From Arthrobacter crystallopoietes (lineage in GTDB: Bacteria > Actinomycetota > Actinomycetes > Actinomycetales > Micrococcaceae), in contig NZ_CP018863.1 in NCBI RefSeq assembly GCF_002849715.1, positions 2,356,001 through 2,420,000 of the forward strand: 64,000 bases of DNA, given 5' to 3'. The translations under genes and the position numbers were made by a program. The notes beneath the pieces are model-generated. The model made no database searches. It saw nothing but the letters and a program-made list of their open reading frames with translations, and had not been told where the DNA came from. This document shows positions 1 through 8,170 of the stretch, one piece after another (position 1 is the first letter of the stretch; each line of letters opens with the position of its first letter).

Positions 1-159
1 CTCCCCTTCGCAGCCTCCATCATACCGTGGCAGGTCCCGAAGCTTCCTGTGGCGGGGCGTTAGACGGCACACAGGCAGGCGTTGAGGCGATGGGGCACGG
101 GAATGTCATGGGGGAGCCGGGATGCCGGGATGGACACAGGCCGCCGTTAGGATGGAGCC

Positions 160-567
160 GTGGCTACCTCGGCATCTCCTACCCCGGATCCTGCACCCGG
201 GCGCAACAAGTTCTCCACCCGGCTGCTGCGCGGAGGCACCGAACCGGACCCGCGTTTCACCCTGGCCAACGAGCGCACCTTCCTGGCCTGGATCCGCACT
301 TCGCTGGCACTGCTGGCTGGCGGCATCGCCGTCGAGGCGTTCACCACCGAACTGTTCATCACCGAGGTCCGCAAGACCGTGGCCATCCTGCTGCTGGTCC
401 TGGCTATGGTGATCGGTGCCGGCGCCTTCTTCCGGTGGCTGAACGTGGAGCGGGCCATGCGGCACAAGACCCCGCTGCCCTTGCCGCTGATCGCGCCCAT
501 CCTGGCCGTCGGCGGGGCAGTGGTCGCCGCGATCCTGGTGGTTTTCGTTGTCCTTCGGCCCCTCTGA
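160..567 (+). CDS. DUF202 (YidH-type) small membrane protein
   Basis: A 135-residue protein whose function is unknown in the family. After about 20 polar residues comes the DUF202 signature: NERTFLAWIRTSLALLAGG near residues 38-56, which forms the first membrane segment, followed by two more hydrophobic segments near 70-95 and 108-133. I take the GTG at 160 because GGATGGAG lies just upstream. Its stop at 565-567 is followed after two bases by a second DUF202 gene, so the two are almost certainly one transcript encoding paired integral membrane proteins. The family assignment is firm; a role in transport or stress is only a guess. Confidence 0.85.
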   Translation: MATSASPTPDPAPGRNKFSTRLLRGGTEPDPRFTLANERTFLAWIRTSLALLAGGIAVEAFTTELFITEVRKTVAILLLVLAMVIGAGAFFRWLNVERAMRHKTPLPLPLIAPILAVGGAVVAAILVVFVVLRPL

Positions 568-569
568 TC

Positions 570-920
570 ATGGCACTGCGCCGCGGTCCCGCACCCGAAC
601 ATAACGACGCCGGCCTCCAGCCCGAGCGCACGTCGCTCGCCTGGGGCCGGACCACCATGGCCATGGTGGTTGCCGCCGCGATTTTCCTGCGCTGGATGCC
701 GCACCACGGCTGGTTCGCCGGGATCCTCGTAGCCGTCACGCTGGTGACGGCCCTGGCCATCAACCTCACCCAGAAAATCCGGTACCACCGCGCTGTCCGC
801 GGCATTGCCAGTGAAACAGTCCATGCCGACGTCGTTGGTGTCCTTTTTACTTCCGCCAGCGTTTTCGTCCTGGGGGCGCTGGGCATCTACACGGTGTTGT
901 TCCTGCCCGTGGGCGGCTAG
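570..920 (+). CDS. Second DUF202 family membrane protein
   Basis: A 116-residue protein starting at the ATG two bases after the preceding DUF202 gene. It carries the same family signature in shorter form (PERTSLAWGRTTMAMV near residues 17-32) and three predicted membrane helices. Pairs of adjacent, divergent DUF202 genes are common in actinobacteria and may form a hetero-oligomer; that is inference. A much longer frame runs upstream of this ATG, but it only shadows the first gene and I discard it. The gene converges on the symporter gene at 980. Confidence 0.8.
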   Translation: MALRRGPAPEHNDAGLQPERTSLAWGRTTMAMVVAAAIFLRWMPHHGWFAGILVAVTLVTALAINLTQKIRYHRAVRGIASETVHADVVGVLFTSASVFVLGALGIYTVLFLPVGG

Positions 921-979
921 CCGGCGGGCAGGAACAACAAGCTCAGCAGGATCAACAGGCTCAGCGGGAACAGCGCGGG

Positions 980-2503
980 TCAGCGGCTGTGGGCCTCTTC
1001 CGGGCCTTCCACCGGAACTTCTTCCGCGATGGCGCCGGCTACCCGCAGGTCCCAGGCCTCGCGCACGGCCGGGTCGGTCGGCTTGGTGGCCAGGGATACC
1101 ACTATGTAGGCGACCAGCGAAGCGATCAGCCCGTAGTAGATCGGCTCGTTGGCATAGATGCCGTCGTACTGGTTTTCCGCGTTGACCTCGAGGATGATCA
1201 TGGTGGTCAGGGTGACCACGCTGCCGGCGGCCATGGACGCCGCGGCCCCGAGACCGGTTCCGCGCTTCCACACCAGGCCGCCGAGGATGGCGATGAGCAA
1301 TCCGCCGACCAGGATGTCATAGGCGATGGTCAGCGCGGCGACCACGTCCTGGACCAGGATGGCCAGCACAATCGCCAGGACGCCCAGGCCGAGGACGTAC
1401 CAGCGGCTGCCCTGCACATCGTGCTCCGGGTTTTCGCCGTGTTCGTGGTGGGCCGGCTTACCGAACCAGGAGCGGACAAAGGGCACCACGTCAGCCTTGG
1501 CCACGGTGGCGGCGGCGATCAGCGTACCGGAGGCGGTGGACATCATTGCGGCCACGGCGGCGGCGAGCACAATGCCGCCGATGCCGATGGGCAGCAGGTT
1601 CATCGCGACGTCCGCATAGACGTCGTCCTGGTTCTCCAGACCCGGAATGACGACGGCGGCTGCCATACCGATCAAGGCGCCCGCCGCACCGTAGAAGATG
1701 CAGTAAATACCGGCGGTCGCGCCGCCCCAGCGGGCAACCCCCGGAGTCCGCGCGGTGAATACGCGCTGCCAGATGTCCTGTCCGATCAGCAGGCCCAGGG
1801 TGTAGACCACGAAGTAGGTGATGATGGTCTGCGCGCCGATGCCGCCGATGTCGAAGAAGGAAGCGTCCACGCGCTCGCGGATCCCGCCGAGTCCGCCGGC
1901 GGCGTTCCAGGTGAACGGCAGCATGAGCAGGAAGACGCCGATGGTCTTGATGACGAACTGCGCCATGTCCGCCAGCGTGATGGACCACATGCCGCCGATG
2001 GTGGAGTAGATCAGCACAATGGCGCCGCCGACCGTGATGGCCAGCCACCGCTCCCAGCCGAAGAGCACCACCAGGATGGTCGCGTAGGCACCCGTCGACG
2101 TGGCGCACAGCATCAGGGTGTAGGCCAGCATGACGATGCCGGAGACCTTGGTGGCGCTGACGCCGTACCGCAGGGTCAGCATCTGGGCCACCGTGTAGAT
2201 TTTCAGTTTCTGCAAGGTAGGCGCGAAGAGCAGGCTCAGCAGCAGCACGCCGGTGCCGATGGCCACCACCAGCCACATGCCGGACAACCCGAACGTGTAG
2301 CCAAGGCCAACGCCGCCGACGGTGGAGGCACCGCCAAGAACGACGGCAGCCATGGTGCCTGTGTAAAGCAGCCCGCCGAGTCGACGGCCGGCCACGAGAT
2401 AATCGCTATTGTTCTTGGTGCGGGACTTGCCCCACCAGCCGAAAAGCAGCATTGCGGCCAAGTAAGCGACCACAATAATGACGTTGATGAATTGTCCATC
2501 CAT
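980..2503 (-). CDS. Sodium:solute symporter (SSS family)
   Basis: A 507-residue polytopic protein with about 13 hydrophobic segments and the SSS-family N-terminal pattern (YLAAMLLFGWWGKSRTKN, then SDYLVAGRRLGG, near residues 13-45). It should import a small organic solute with sodium across the cytoplasmic membrane. The substrate cannot be read from the sequence. It sits beside a regulator, a ureohydrolase and a ThDP enzyme and shares an operator with the ureohydrolase promoter, so a guanidino compound or polyamine such as agmatine or 4-guanidinobutyrate is the best inference. The C-terminal tail is acidic and cytoplasmic. The nearest homologues outside this context would be proline or pantothenate symporters. 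Confidence 0.85.
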   Translation of the reverse strand: MDGQFINVIIVVAYLAAMLLFGWWGKSRTKNNSDYLVAGRRLGGLLYTGTMAAVVLGGASTVGGVGLGYTFGLSGMWLVVAIGTGVLLLSLLFAPTLQKLKIYTVAQMLTLRYGVSATKVSGIVMLAYTLMLCATSTGAYATILVVLFGWERWLAITVGGAIVLIYSTIGGMWSITLADMAQFVIKTIGVFLLMLPFTWNAAGGLGGIRERVDASFFDIGGIGAQTIITYFVVYTLGLLIGQDIWQRVFTARTPGVARWGGATAGIYCIFYGAAGALIGMAAAVVIPGLENQDDVYADVAMNLLPIGIGGIVLAAAVAAMMSTASGTLIAAATVAKADVVPFVRSWFGKPAHHEHGENPEHDVQGSRWYVLGLGVLAIVLAILVQDVVAALTIAYDILVGGLLIAILGGLVWKRGTGLGAAASMAAGSVVTLTTMIILEVNAENQYDGIYANEPIYYGLIASLVAYIVVSLATKPTDPAVREAWDLRVAGAIAEEVPVEGPEEAHSR

Positions 2504-2537
2504 GGGAAGAAGCTCCTGGAAGCAGGAAATGAAGAAA

Positions 2538-2579
2538 TTGCCTGTTAGGCAACAAGTGTTGAGTGCTAGGCTAATTGTG
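2538..2579 (-). promoter_or_regulatory. Symporter promoter/operator, copy 1 of a shared site
   Basis: Upstream of the symporter start. Read on the minus strand it contains CACAATTAGCCTA (2579-2567), seven bases, ACACTTG, then the perfect palindrome TTGCCTGTTAGGCAA (2538-2552 on the plus strand). The same blocks with the same seven-base spacing occur upstream of the ureohydrolase gene at 3365-3406. I infer a binding site for the XRE-cupin regulator encoded between them. Confidence 0.65.
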
Positions 2580-2653
2580 ATGTGCCCGACACGTCAAGAT
2601 ATTTCGAAGACCCAGGGGAGTAACCCTCTCCGGCCGCGAGAAAGAGTTGCTCA

Positions 2654-3229
2654 GTGAAAGCACTGCCTGTCGAGCCCAGCAATGCCCCGGTAGCGATCGG
2701 ATCCCGCATCCGCGCGGCACGGCAGGAACAGCGCATGACCATTGAGCAGGTTGCGGACTCCACCGGATTGACCAAGGGCTTCCTGAGCCGGGTCGAGCGG
2801 GACCTCACCTCGCCGTCGGTAGCTTCGCTGGTGACGTTGTGCCAGGTGCTGGGAATTTCCATCGGCGACTTGTTCCTGATGCCGGAAACGCATTTGTCCC
2901 GCGCAGGGGAGGGGCCGCGGATCAGTCTTGGTGGCCAAGGCATCAAGGAAGAGCTGCTGACCGCGCGGCATGAGCGCCGCCTCCAGATCATCCGGGCGGT
3001 CATCGAGCCCCGCGGGCGGGGCGAATCCGAGCTGTACTCCGTTGACTGCGAAGTGGACGTACTGCATGTCATCGCCGGACGTATCACGCTGATCTTCACG
3101 TCCGAACGCTACGAACTCAATGCGGGCGACACCATCTCCTTTTCCGGCCGTGAGCCGCACAGCTGGATCAATGAGACGGACGAGCAGGCCATCGTTACCT
3201 GGACTCTGGTCCCGGCCGCCGCGCGGTAA
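2654..3229 (+). CDS. XRE family regulator with C-terminal cupin domain
   Basis: A 191-residue transcription factor. An XRE helix-turn-helix occupies about residues 14-70 (IRAARQEQRMTIEQVADSTG, then LTKGFLSRVERD), and a small-molecule-sensing cupin barrel about 105-185 (GRGESELYS, GDTISFSGREPHSW). The start is the GTG at 2654. Regulators of this HTH-cupin type control amine catabolism, PuuR being the best-known example. This gene lies between the symporter and the ureohydrolase, whose promoters carry matching operator-like sequences, so it most likely represses both until an amine or guanidino inducer binds the cupin. The inducer identity is inference. Confidence 0.85.
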   Translation: MKALPVEPSNAPVAIGSRIRAARQEQRMTIEQVADSTGLTKGFLSRVERDLTSPSVASLVTLCQVLGISIGDLFLMPETHLSRAGEGPRISLGGQGIKEELLTARHERRLQIIRAVIEPRGRGESELYSVDCEVDVLHVIAGRITLIFTSERYELNAGDTISFSGREPHSWINETDEQAIVTWTLVPAAAR

Positions 3230-3364
3230 TCCTGCCGGCCGAGGGCCTGCGGCTACTCCTGCTGCAGGTCGATGCCACCTTCACGTCATCGTCGCGTTGT
3301 TCGAAGGATGCACGCCCCTTTTCGGGTTGGCCAGAGGTCCGTCGGCCTTGACTGAGACGCTGAC

Positions 3365-3406
3365 CACAATTAGCCTATTTCAAAACACTTGATGCTTATT
3401 GGGCAA
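3365..3406 (+). promoter_or_regulatory. Ureohydrolase promoter/operator, copy 2 of the shared site
   Basis: CACAATTAGCCTA at 3365-3377, seven bases, then ACACTTG and a degenerate version of the symporter palindrome ending in GGGCAA at 3406. Order, spacing and sequence match the minus-strand site at 2538-2579. It lies 22 bases upstream of the ATG at 3428. Confidence 0.65.
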
Positions 3407-3427
3407 CTTTTTCTCAGGAGAGACCAC

Positions 3428-4549
3428 ATGGAAGAACTCCGCGTCGAGGCCAACGGCAAGCTCGGCCCCATCGATTCGTCCCGGATCCCGCGCTTTGCCG
3501 GCGCCGCCACCTACGCCCGCCTCCCGCGGCTGGACCAGGTTGCCCGGGCCGATGTCGCCGTCGTCGGTGTTCCCTTTGATTCCGGGGTTTCCTACCGCCC
3601 GGGGGCACGCTTCGGCGCCAACCATGTCCGTGAAGCCTCGCGGCTGCTGCGCCCTTACAACCCGGCCTGGGACGTGAGCCCGTTCGAGAGCCTGCAGGCC
3701 GCGGACGCCGGGGATATGGCGGTCAACCCGTTCAACATCAACGAGGCGATCGAGACCATCCAGCAGAACGCCCTGGACCTGACCGAAAGCGGCACCAAGC
3801 TCATCACGCTCGGCGGTGACCACACCATCGCCTTGCCGCTGCTGCGCGCCGCCGCCGAGCGTGCCGGCCAGCCGGTGGCCATGCTGCACTTCGACGCGCA
3901 CCTGGACACCTGGGACACCTACTTTGGCGCCGAGTATACGCACGGCACCCCGTTCCGCCGCGCGGTGGAGGAGGGCATCCTGGACACCGAGGCCATCTCG
4001 CACGTGGGCACCCGCGGCCCGCTTTACGGCAAGAAGGACCTGGACGATGACCACCGGTTCGGCTTCGGCATCGTAACCAGTTCCGACGTCTACTACCAGG
4101 GCGTCCGCGAAGTGGTGGCCAAGCTGCGCGACCGGATCGGCGACCGCCCGCTCTACATCTCGGTCGATATCGACGTGCTGGATCCGGCGCACGCACCCGG
4201 CACCGGAACGCCCGAGGCCGGCGGCATGACCAGCCGGGAACTGCTGGAGATTATCCGCGGCTTCCGCGGCATGAACCTCATCGGCGCCGACGTGGTGGAA
4301 GTGTCGCCGGCGTACGATCATGCCGAAATCACCGGCGTCGCCGCCAGCCATGTGGCCTATGATCTGTTGACCCTGATGGCCGCGAATGCTTCGGACAGCC
4401 AGAACAACGACGGCGGCGCTTCCGTTGGGCGCGACGCTTCCGTTGCGCGCGGGGGAGTGGACCGGCGCGGCGCCGGGGCGCAGGGCGAGACGCCGCCGCA
4501 CGGTGATCCGCTGGCCGCCAACGCCCTGCGCGGCGGGGAAGGCGCCTGA
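3428..4549 (+). CDS. Agmatinase/guanidinobutyrase-family ureohydrolase
   Basis: A 373-residue binuclear metallohydrolase that releases urea from a guanidino substrate. All metal-ligand motifs are present: GGDH (His132), HFDAHLD (Asp156, His158, Asp160) and SVDIDVLD (Asp247, Asp249). I start at the ATG at 3428, which has AGGAGAG seven bases upstream, rather than at the in-frame ATG at 3389. The last 50 or so residues are a low-complexity Gly/Ala/Asn tail beyond the usual end of the family. The stop is two bases from the next start, so it is co-transcribed with the ThDP enzyme. Agmatine and 4-guanidinobutyrate are both plausible substrates, since arthrobacters are known to have guanidinobutyrases; sequence alone does not decide. 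Confidence 0.85.
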   Translation: MEELRVEANGKLGPIDSSRIPRFAGAATYARLPRLDQVARADVAVVGVPFDSGVSYRPGARFGANHVREASRLLRPYNPAWDVSPFESLQAADAGDMAVNPFNINEAIETIQQNALDLTESGTKLITLGGDHTIALPLLRAAAERAGQPVAMLHFDAHLDTWDTYFGAEYTHGTPFRRAVEEGILDTEAISHVGTRGPLYGKKDLDDDHRFGFGIVTSSDVYYQGVREVVAKLRDRIGDRPLYISVDIDVLDPAHAPGTGTPEAGGMTSRELLEIIRGFRGMNLIGADVVEVSPAYDHAEITGVAASHVAYDLLTLMAANASDSQNNDGGASVGRDASVARGGVDRRGAGAQGETPPHGDPLAANALRGGEGA

Positions 4550-4551
4550 TC

Positions 4552-6267
4552 ATGACGGCATCCAGCACGGGCGGTGCCGGCACGGGCGGAACAATCGTCG
4601 CGGCCCGCAACGGCGGGGACCTTGTCGTCGAAACCCTGAGCGCCCTCGGCGCCACCACCGTGTTCGGCATCCCCGGCCAGCACGCGCTCGGGCTTTTCGA
4701 TGCCCTGAGCCGGTCCAACCTGCACTTTGTGTCTTCCCGGGTGGAGAACAACTCCGCCTTCGCCGCGGACGGCTTCTCCCGCGCTACCGGCGACGTCGGC
4801 GTGCTCTTCCTCTCCACCGGACCGGGTGCGCTGACCTCGCTGGCCGGATTGCAGGAAGCCTACGCCACCGGGGTGCCGATGGTGGTGGTAGCCAGCCAGA
4901 TTCCGCTCGAAGGGCTCGGCGCCCGGCGCAAGGGCATGCTGCACCAGCTCGATGACCAGAAGGCCTCCGCCGCCAATGTCACCAAGAGCCAGCGGCTGAT
5001 CCAGCACGCGTCCGGCATTCCGTCCGCCATCCAGGACGCCTGGACCGAGGCCATTTCTTCGCCCCAGGGTCCGGTCTGGGTGGAAGTGCCGCAGAACGTC
5101 CTGCTGGATCCGATCATGGTCCCGCCTGTCGAGGACGCGCTCGCCGAAGCCTTCGACAACCCGCCGCGGACCGAGCTGGTGAAGGAAGCGGTGAAGTGGC
5201 TCGCTTCCGCCGAACGCCCCGCCATCATCGCCGGCGGCGGCGTGCGCCGGGGCAGGGCCGAACCGAGGCTGCGCTCCATTGCGGAAAAGCTGCGTGCCCC
5301 CGTGGTCTGTTCGCCTGGCGGCAACGGAGCCTTCCCGTGGCAGCATGAACTCTCGCTGCAGTCCTGGGTGGAAGACCGCTACGTCACCGATGTCCTGGAG
5401 GACGCCGACGTGCTGGTGGTGGTCGGGTCCTCGCTGGGCGAGGTGACCAGCAACTACTTCACCTTCGAACCGCGCGGCAGGATCATCCAGATCGACGCCG
5501 AGCCCCGGGTACTCGAATCCAACCGGCCCGCTTTGGGGATCCGGGCCGACGCGGGCCAGGCCCTGCAGGCCTTGGACGAAGCGCTGATCGCCGCAGCCCG
5601 GCCGCAGTCGGAGCCCGTATTCTCGCCGGACTGGCACGGCAAGTCCCCGGAACAGCTGGTGAAGGAAACCCTGGCCAATGTGCAGGCCCGGCTTGATGCC
5701 CAGGATCTGGCCAAGGAGCGGCAGTTCATGGCCGACATCCGCGAGGCGGTTCCGGATGGCATGCAGACGTTCTGGGACATGACAATTTCCGCCTACTGGG
5801 CGTGGAGCTGCTGGGATTCGCGCGAGGGCCAGTTCCACTCGGCGCAGGGCGCGGGCGGGTTGGGCTTCGGCTTCCCCGGGGCCATCGGCGGCTCGGTCGG
5901 GCTGGCCAGCAAGGGACTGCCGGCGCGCGTGCTGGCCGTTTCGGGCGACGGCTCCGCCATGTATTCCATCAGCGAGCTGGCCACTGCCAAGCAGCACAAT
6001 CTCCCGGTCACCTGGCTGATTGTCGACGACGGCGGCTACGGCATCCTGCGCGAATACATGGAGGACGCCTTCGGGCAGGCCACCGCCACCGAGCTCGCGC
6101 GGCCGGACTTCGTGAAGCTGGCCGAAGCCTTCGGGGTTCCGGCACGCCGGGTGGAGCCCGGGAATGTCCGCCAGGCCCTCGAGGACAGCTTCGCGGCGGA
6201 CGGTCCCAACGTCGTCGTTGTTGAGACGCTGCTCAAGATGTTCGCCCCGACGCACCTGGCAACCTGA
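4552..6267 (+). CDS. Thiamine diphosphate-dependent enzyme (acetolactate synthase-like)
   Basis: A 571-residue protein with the three-domain ThDP fold: an N-terminal pyrimidine domain (about 20-185) with the activating glutamate at Glu65 in RVENN, a central Rossmann-like domain (about 205-340), and a C-terminal pyrophosphate domain with GDGS near residue 465 and a closing DDGGYG near 493. It resembles acetolactate synthases, benzoylformate decarboxylases and oxalyl-CoA decarboxylases without being clearly any of them. It is the second gene of the ureohydrolase operon, so it probably acts on a 2-oxo acid or aldehyde formed downstream of the guanidino substrate. That function is inferred from context alone. 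Confidence 0.75.
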   Translation: MTASSTGGAGTGGTIVAARNGGDLVVETLSALGATTVFGIPGQHALGLFDALSRSNLHFVSSRVENNSAFAADGFSRATGDVGVLFLSTGPGALTSLAGLQEAYATGVPMVVVASQIPLEGLGARRKGMLHQLDDQKASAANVTKSQRLIQHASGIPSAIQDAWTEAISSPQGPVWVEVPQNVLLDPIMVPPVEDALAEAFDNPPRTELVKEAVKWLASAERPAIIAGGGVRRGRAEPRLRSIAEKLRAPVVCSPGGNGAFPWQHELSLQSWVEDRYVTDVLEDADVLVVVGSSLGEVTSNYFTFEPRGRIIQIDAEPRVLESNRPALGIRADAGQALQALDEALIAAARPQSEPVFSPDWHGKSPEQLVKETLANVQARLDAQDLAKERQFMADIREAVPDGMQTFWDMTISAYWAWSCWDSREGQFHSAQGAGGLGFGFPGAIGGSVGLASKGLPARVLAVSGDGSAMYSISELATAKQHNLPVTWLIVDDGGYGILREYMEDAFGQATATELARPDFVKLAEAFGVPARRVEPGNVRQALEDSFAADGPNVVVVETLLKMFAPTHLAT

Positions 6268-6381
6268 GGGAGGCCGGATAGAACTCCCCATCGAGGACTT
6301 ACCTGGGTTCGGTTAGACTCGCCGAAGGGGGCGGCGGTCGATGCTGCTTCCATATCACCCGCATCGAGCCCAGGGGAATCC

Positions 6382-7059
6382 TTGTCGAACCAGTCTCCCG
6401 AAAATCCGTCGAACCAGCCGCAGGAAGGCGCAGGCGAGTCCGCGGCCAACTACCCGTCTAACCAGCCGTACGGCCAGGCGCCGCAGCAGAACTCGCCGTA
6501 CGGCCAGTACCCGGACCAGGGCGGCTACGGCTACCAGGCACCTATGCAGGAGAAGAAGGGCCTGGCCATTACGGCCTTGGTGCTCGGCATCGTGGCCCTG
6601 GTGCTCGGTGTGATCCCCGGCATCGGTTTCCTCAGCTTCATCCTTGGCCCGCTGGCGATCGTTTTCGGCATCATCGCGCTGGTCAAAAAGCAGCGGAAGG
6701 GCATGTCTATCACGGGCATTGTCCTCGGCGCGCTCGGCGTGATCGCAGCCATCGTCATCACCGCGATCATCGCCATGTTCTTCCAGCAGGCGGTGGGTGA
6801 ACACACCGTGCAGTACAAGGTGACCTCGGAGGGACCTGCGACCGTGATGTACTTCGACGGCGTCCAGCCGGTGGAAGAGCAGATCGAAGGGGACTGGGAT
6901 GAGGAGATTTCCTTCACCGGTCTCCCGTTTGGTGCTGTCACTGTCACGTCCGAAGGCGGCACCGTGACCTGCGAAGTCATCATGGACGGCCAGAGCGTTG
7001 TCACGAACTCCGGCAGCGGCCAGGTGGAGTGCGCCTCGGGGGACGAGTTCGTCCAGTAG
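6382..7059 (+). CDS. DUF4190 membrane protein with extracytoplasmic domain
   Basis: A 225-residue protein. Residues 1-55 are a Pro/Gln/Asn/Tyr-rich cytoplasmic tail with repeated SNQPYGQ-like units. Residues 60-135 form two or three membrane helices with the DUF4190 pattern (GLAITALVLGIVALVLG, then KGMSITGIVLG). Residues 140-225 form an exported beta-rich domain resembling MmpS or DUF4352 domains (VQYKVTSEGPATVMYFDG). The start is the TTG at 6382, with AGGGGA five bases upstream. A strong terminator follows. The function is unknown; an envelope role is plausible. Confidence 0.75.
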   Translation: MSNQSPENPSNQPQEGAGESAANYPSNQPYGQAPQQNSPYGQYPDQGGYGYQAPMQEKKGLAITALVLGIVALVLGVIPGIGFLSFILGPLAIVFGIIALVKKQRKGMSITGIVLGALGVIAAIVITAIIAMFFQQAVGEHTVQYKVTSEGPATVMYFDGVQPVEEQIEGDWDEEISFTGLPFGAVTVTSEGGTVTCEVIMDGQSVVTNSGSGQVECASGDEFVQ

Positions 7060-7080
7060 GCGTCAGCACTATCAAGTTGA

Positions 7081-7114
7081 GCAGCCCTTCCCGCCCGGGA
7101 GGGGCTGCTTTTTT
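7081..7114 (+). terminator. Intrinsic terminator after the DUF4190 gene
   Basis: A 12-bp stem with one mismatch (7081-7092 pairs with 7097-7108, GCAGCCC...GGGCTGC) is followed directly by six T residues. It lies 21 bases after the stop codon at 7059. Confidence 0.85.
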
Positions 7115-7171
7115 GGGCCCGGCGAGGGCCGGTCGGGCGACGGCCCAGGCGACCGCCTGGGTCTGACGCCC

Positions 7172-8011
7172 TTACTCGGCCGGCAGCGGCTCGCCGGGAT
7201 GTTCCTGCGCCCAGAGGCTGCTCATTTCCTCGATGGCCTGCTGCATGATGTGCAGCATGGCCGCGTGTGCCTCATCCGGCTTGCGGCGCTGGATGGCGCT
7301 GGCGACGTCGGCATGCAGTTGCAGGGCCTCGTCGCTGGGATGGTGCGGCATCAGCCCGTACTGGGTCCGGCCGGAGAGCACCTCCGCGACCAGCGAATCG
7401 AGTTTGGCGAACATCTCATTGCCCGAACTCTGCAGCACCAGCCGGTGGAACTCGATGTCCAGGGCCAGGAACTCCTCGGAGTCGCCGGCCTGACCTGCGG
7501 CCCACATCTTGGCGGCCAGACCCACCAGGTCGGAGGCGCCCGACAGCGGCGCGCGTTGCGCGGCGAGCAGCGCGGCCTGGGGTTCGACGGCGCTGCGCAG
7601 TTCGGTGAGGGAGCGCAACTGCTTCAGCCGCCCATTGGTGGCCAGGCGCCAGCGGATGACCAGCGGGTCGTAGAGGTTCCAGGCCGTGGCAGGCTGGATG
7701 GTCACGCCCACCCGGCGCCGTGATTCGACCAGGCCCATGGAACCGAGGATGCTCAGTGCCTCCCGGATCACCGACCGGGAGACGTGGTAGCGCTCTTCCA
7801 GCGCGTCGCTGCGCAGTACCTCGCCCGGGTGCAGGCTTCCCCCGCAGATTGCCATGCCGAGCTGTTCGAGCACCCGCCCCTGCAAACCGGCCGCGCCGAC
7901 TGGCGGCGCGGCCAGTCTCGTGGCCGGTGCCGCTGCGGCTGGCGTCTGGGCCGAGGCCGAGGTCGCGGCCGGGTCCGCAGAGACGTCAGCCATCGCTGTG
8001 CGCTCGCTCAT
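7172..8011 (-). CDS. dgoR: GntR (FadR/FCD) family regulator of the galactonate operon
   Basis: A 279-residue regulator. After an Ala/Pro-rich leader comes a winged helix-turn-helix (about 55-115, with VSRSVIREALSILGSMGLVE) and an FCD ligand-binding domain (about 130-270). A longer frame extends across the divergent promoter, but I start at the ATG at 8011, which has an AGGCAGGCGG ribosome site just upstream. It is divergent from a binding-protein gene that heads the galactonate genes and is the expected repressor responding to galactonate or a pathway intermediate. The family is certain; the symbol is by analogy with E. coli DgoR. Confidence 0.8.
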   Translation of the reverse strand: MSERTAMADVSADPAATSASAQTPAAAAPATRLAAPPVGAAGLQGRVLEQLGMAICGGSLHPGEVLRSDALEERYHVSRSVIREALSILGSMGLVESRRRVGVTIQPATAWNLYDPLVIRWRLATNGRLKQLRSLTELRSAVEPQAALLAAQRAPLSGASDLVGLAAKMWAAGQAGDSEEFLALDIEFHRLVLQSSGNEMFAKLDSLVAEVLSGRTQYGLMPHHPSDEALQLHADVASAIQRRKPDEAHAAMLHIMQQAIEEMSSLWAQEHPGEPLPAE

Positions 8012-8170
8012 TTTGCCGCCTGCCTTTCGCCACTCATCTTTTAATTCAACCACGCCTCTTGAATAAATATGATCTAAGTCACTATTGTTCAAGTAATCGG
8101 CAGATGTAAAGAGGCATTTGCTGCGGGTCCGTCGCAGATGATCAGGGCCCCATCCAGAAACGGAGTCAGC
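8012..8170. promoter_or_regulatory. Divergent promoter region of the galactonate genes
   Basis: An unusually AT-rich stretch between the divergent regulator and binding-protein genes. It contains an inverted repeat, CTTGAA at 8058-8063 and TTCAAG at 8088-8093, separated by 24 bases. This is the most likely location for the GntR operator; the exact site is not resolved. Confidence 0.45.

Noticed and set aside
917-979. The symporter frame stays open for 20 hydrophobic codons past its TGA stop.
   Set aside because: There is no start codon in that segment, and a readthrough or frameshift cannot be shown from one sequence. It is more likely chance in GC-rich DNA.
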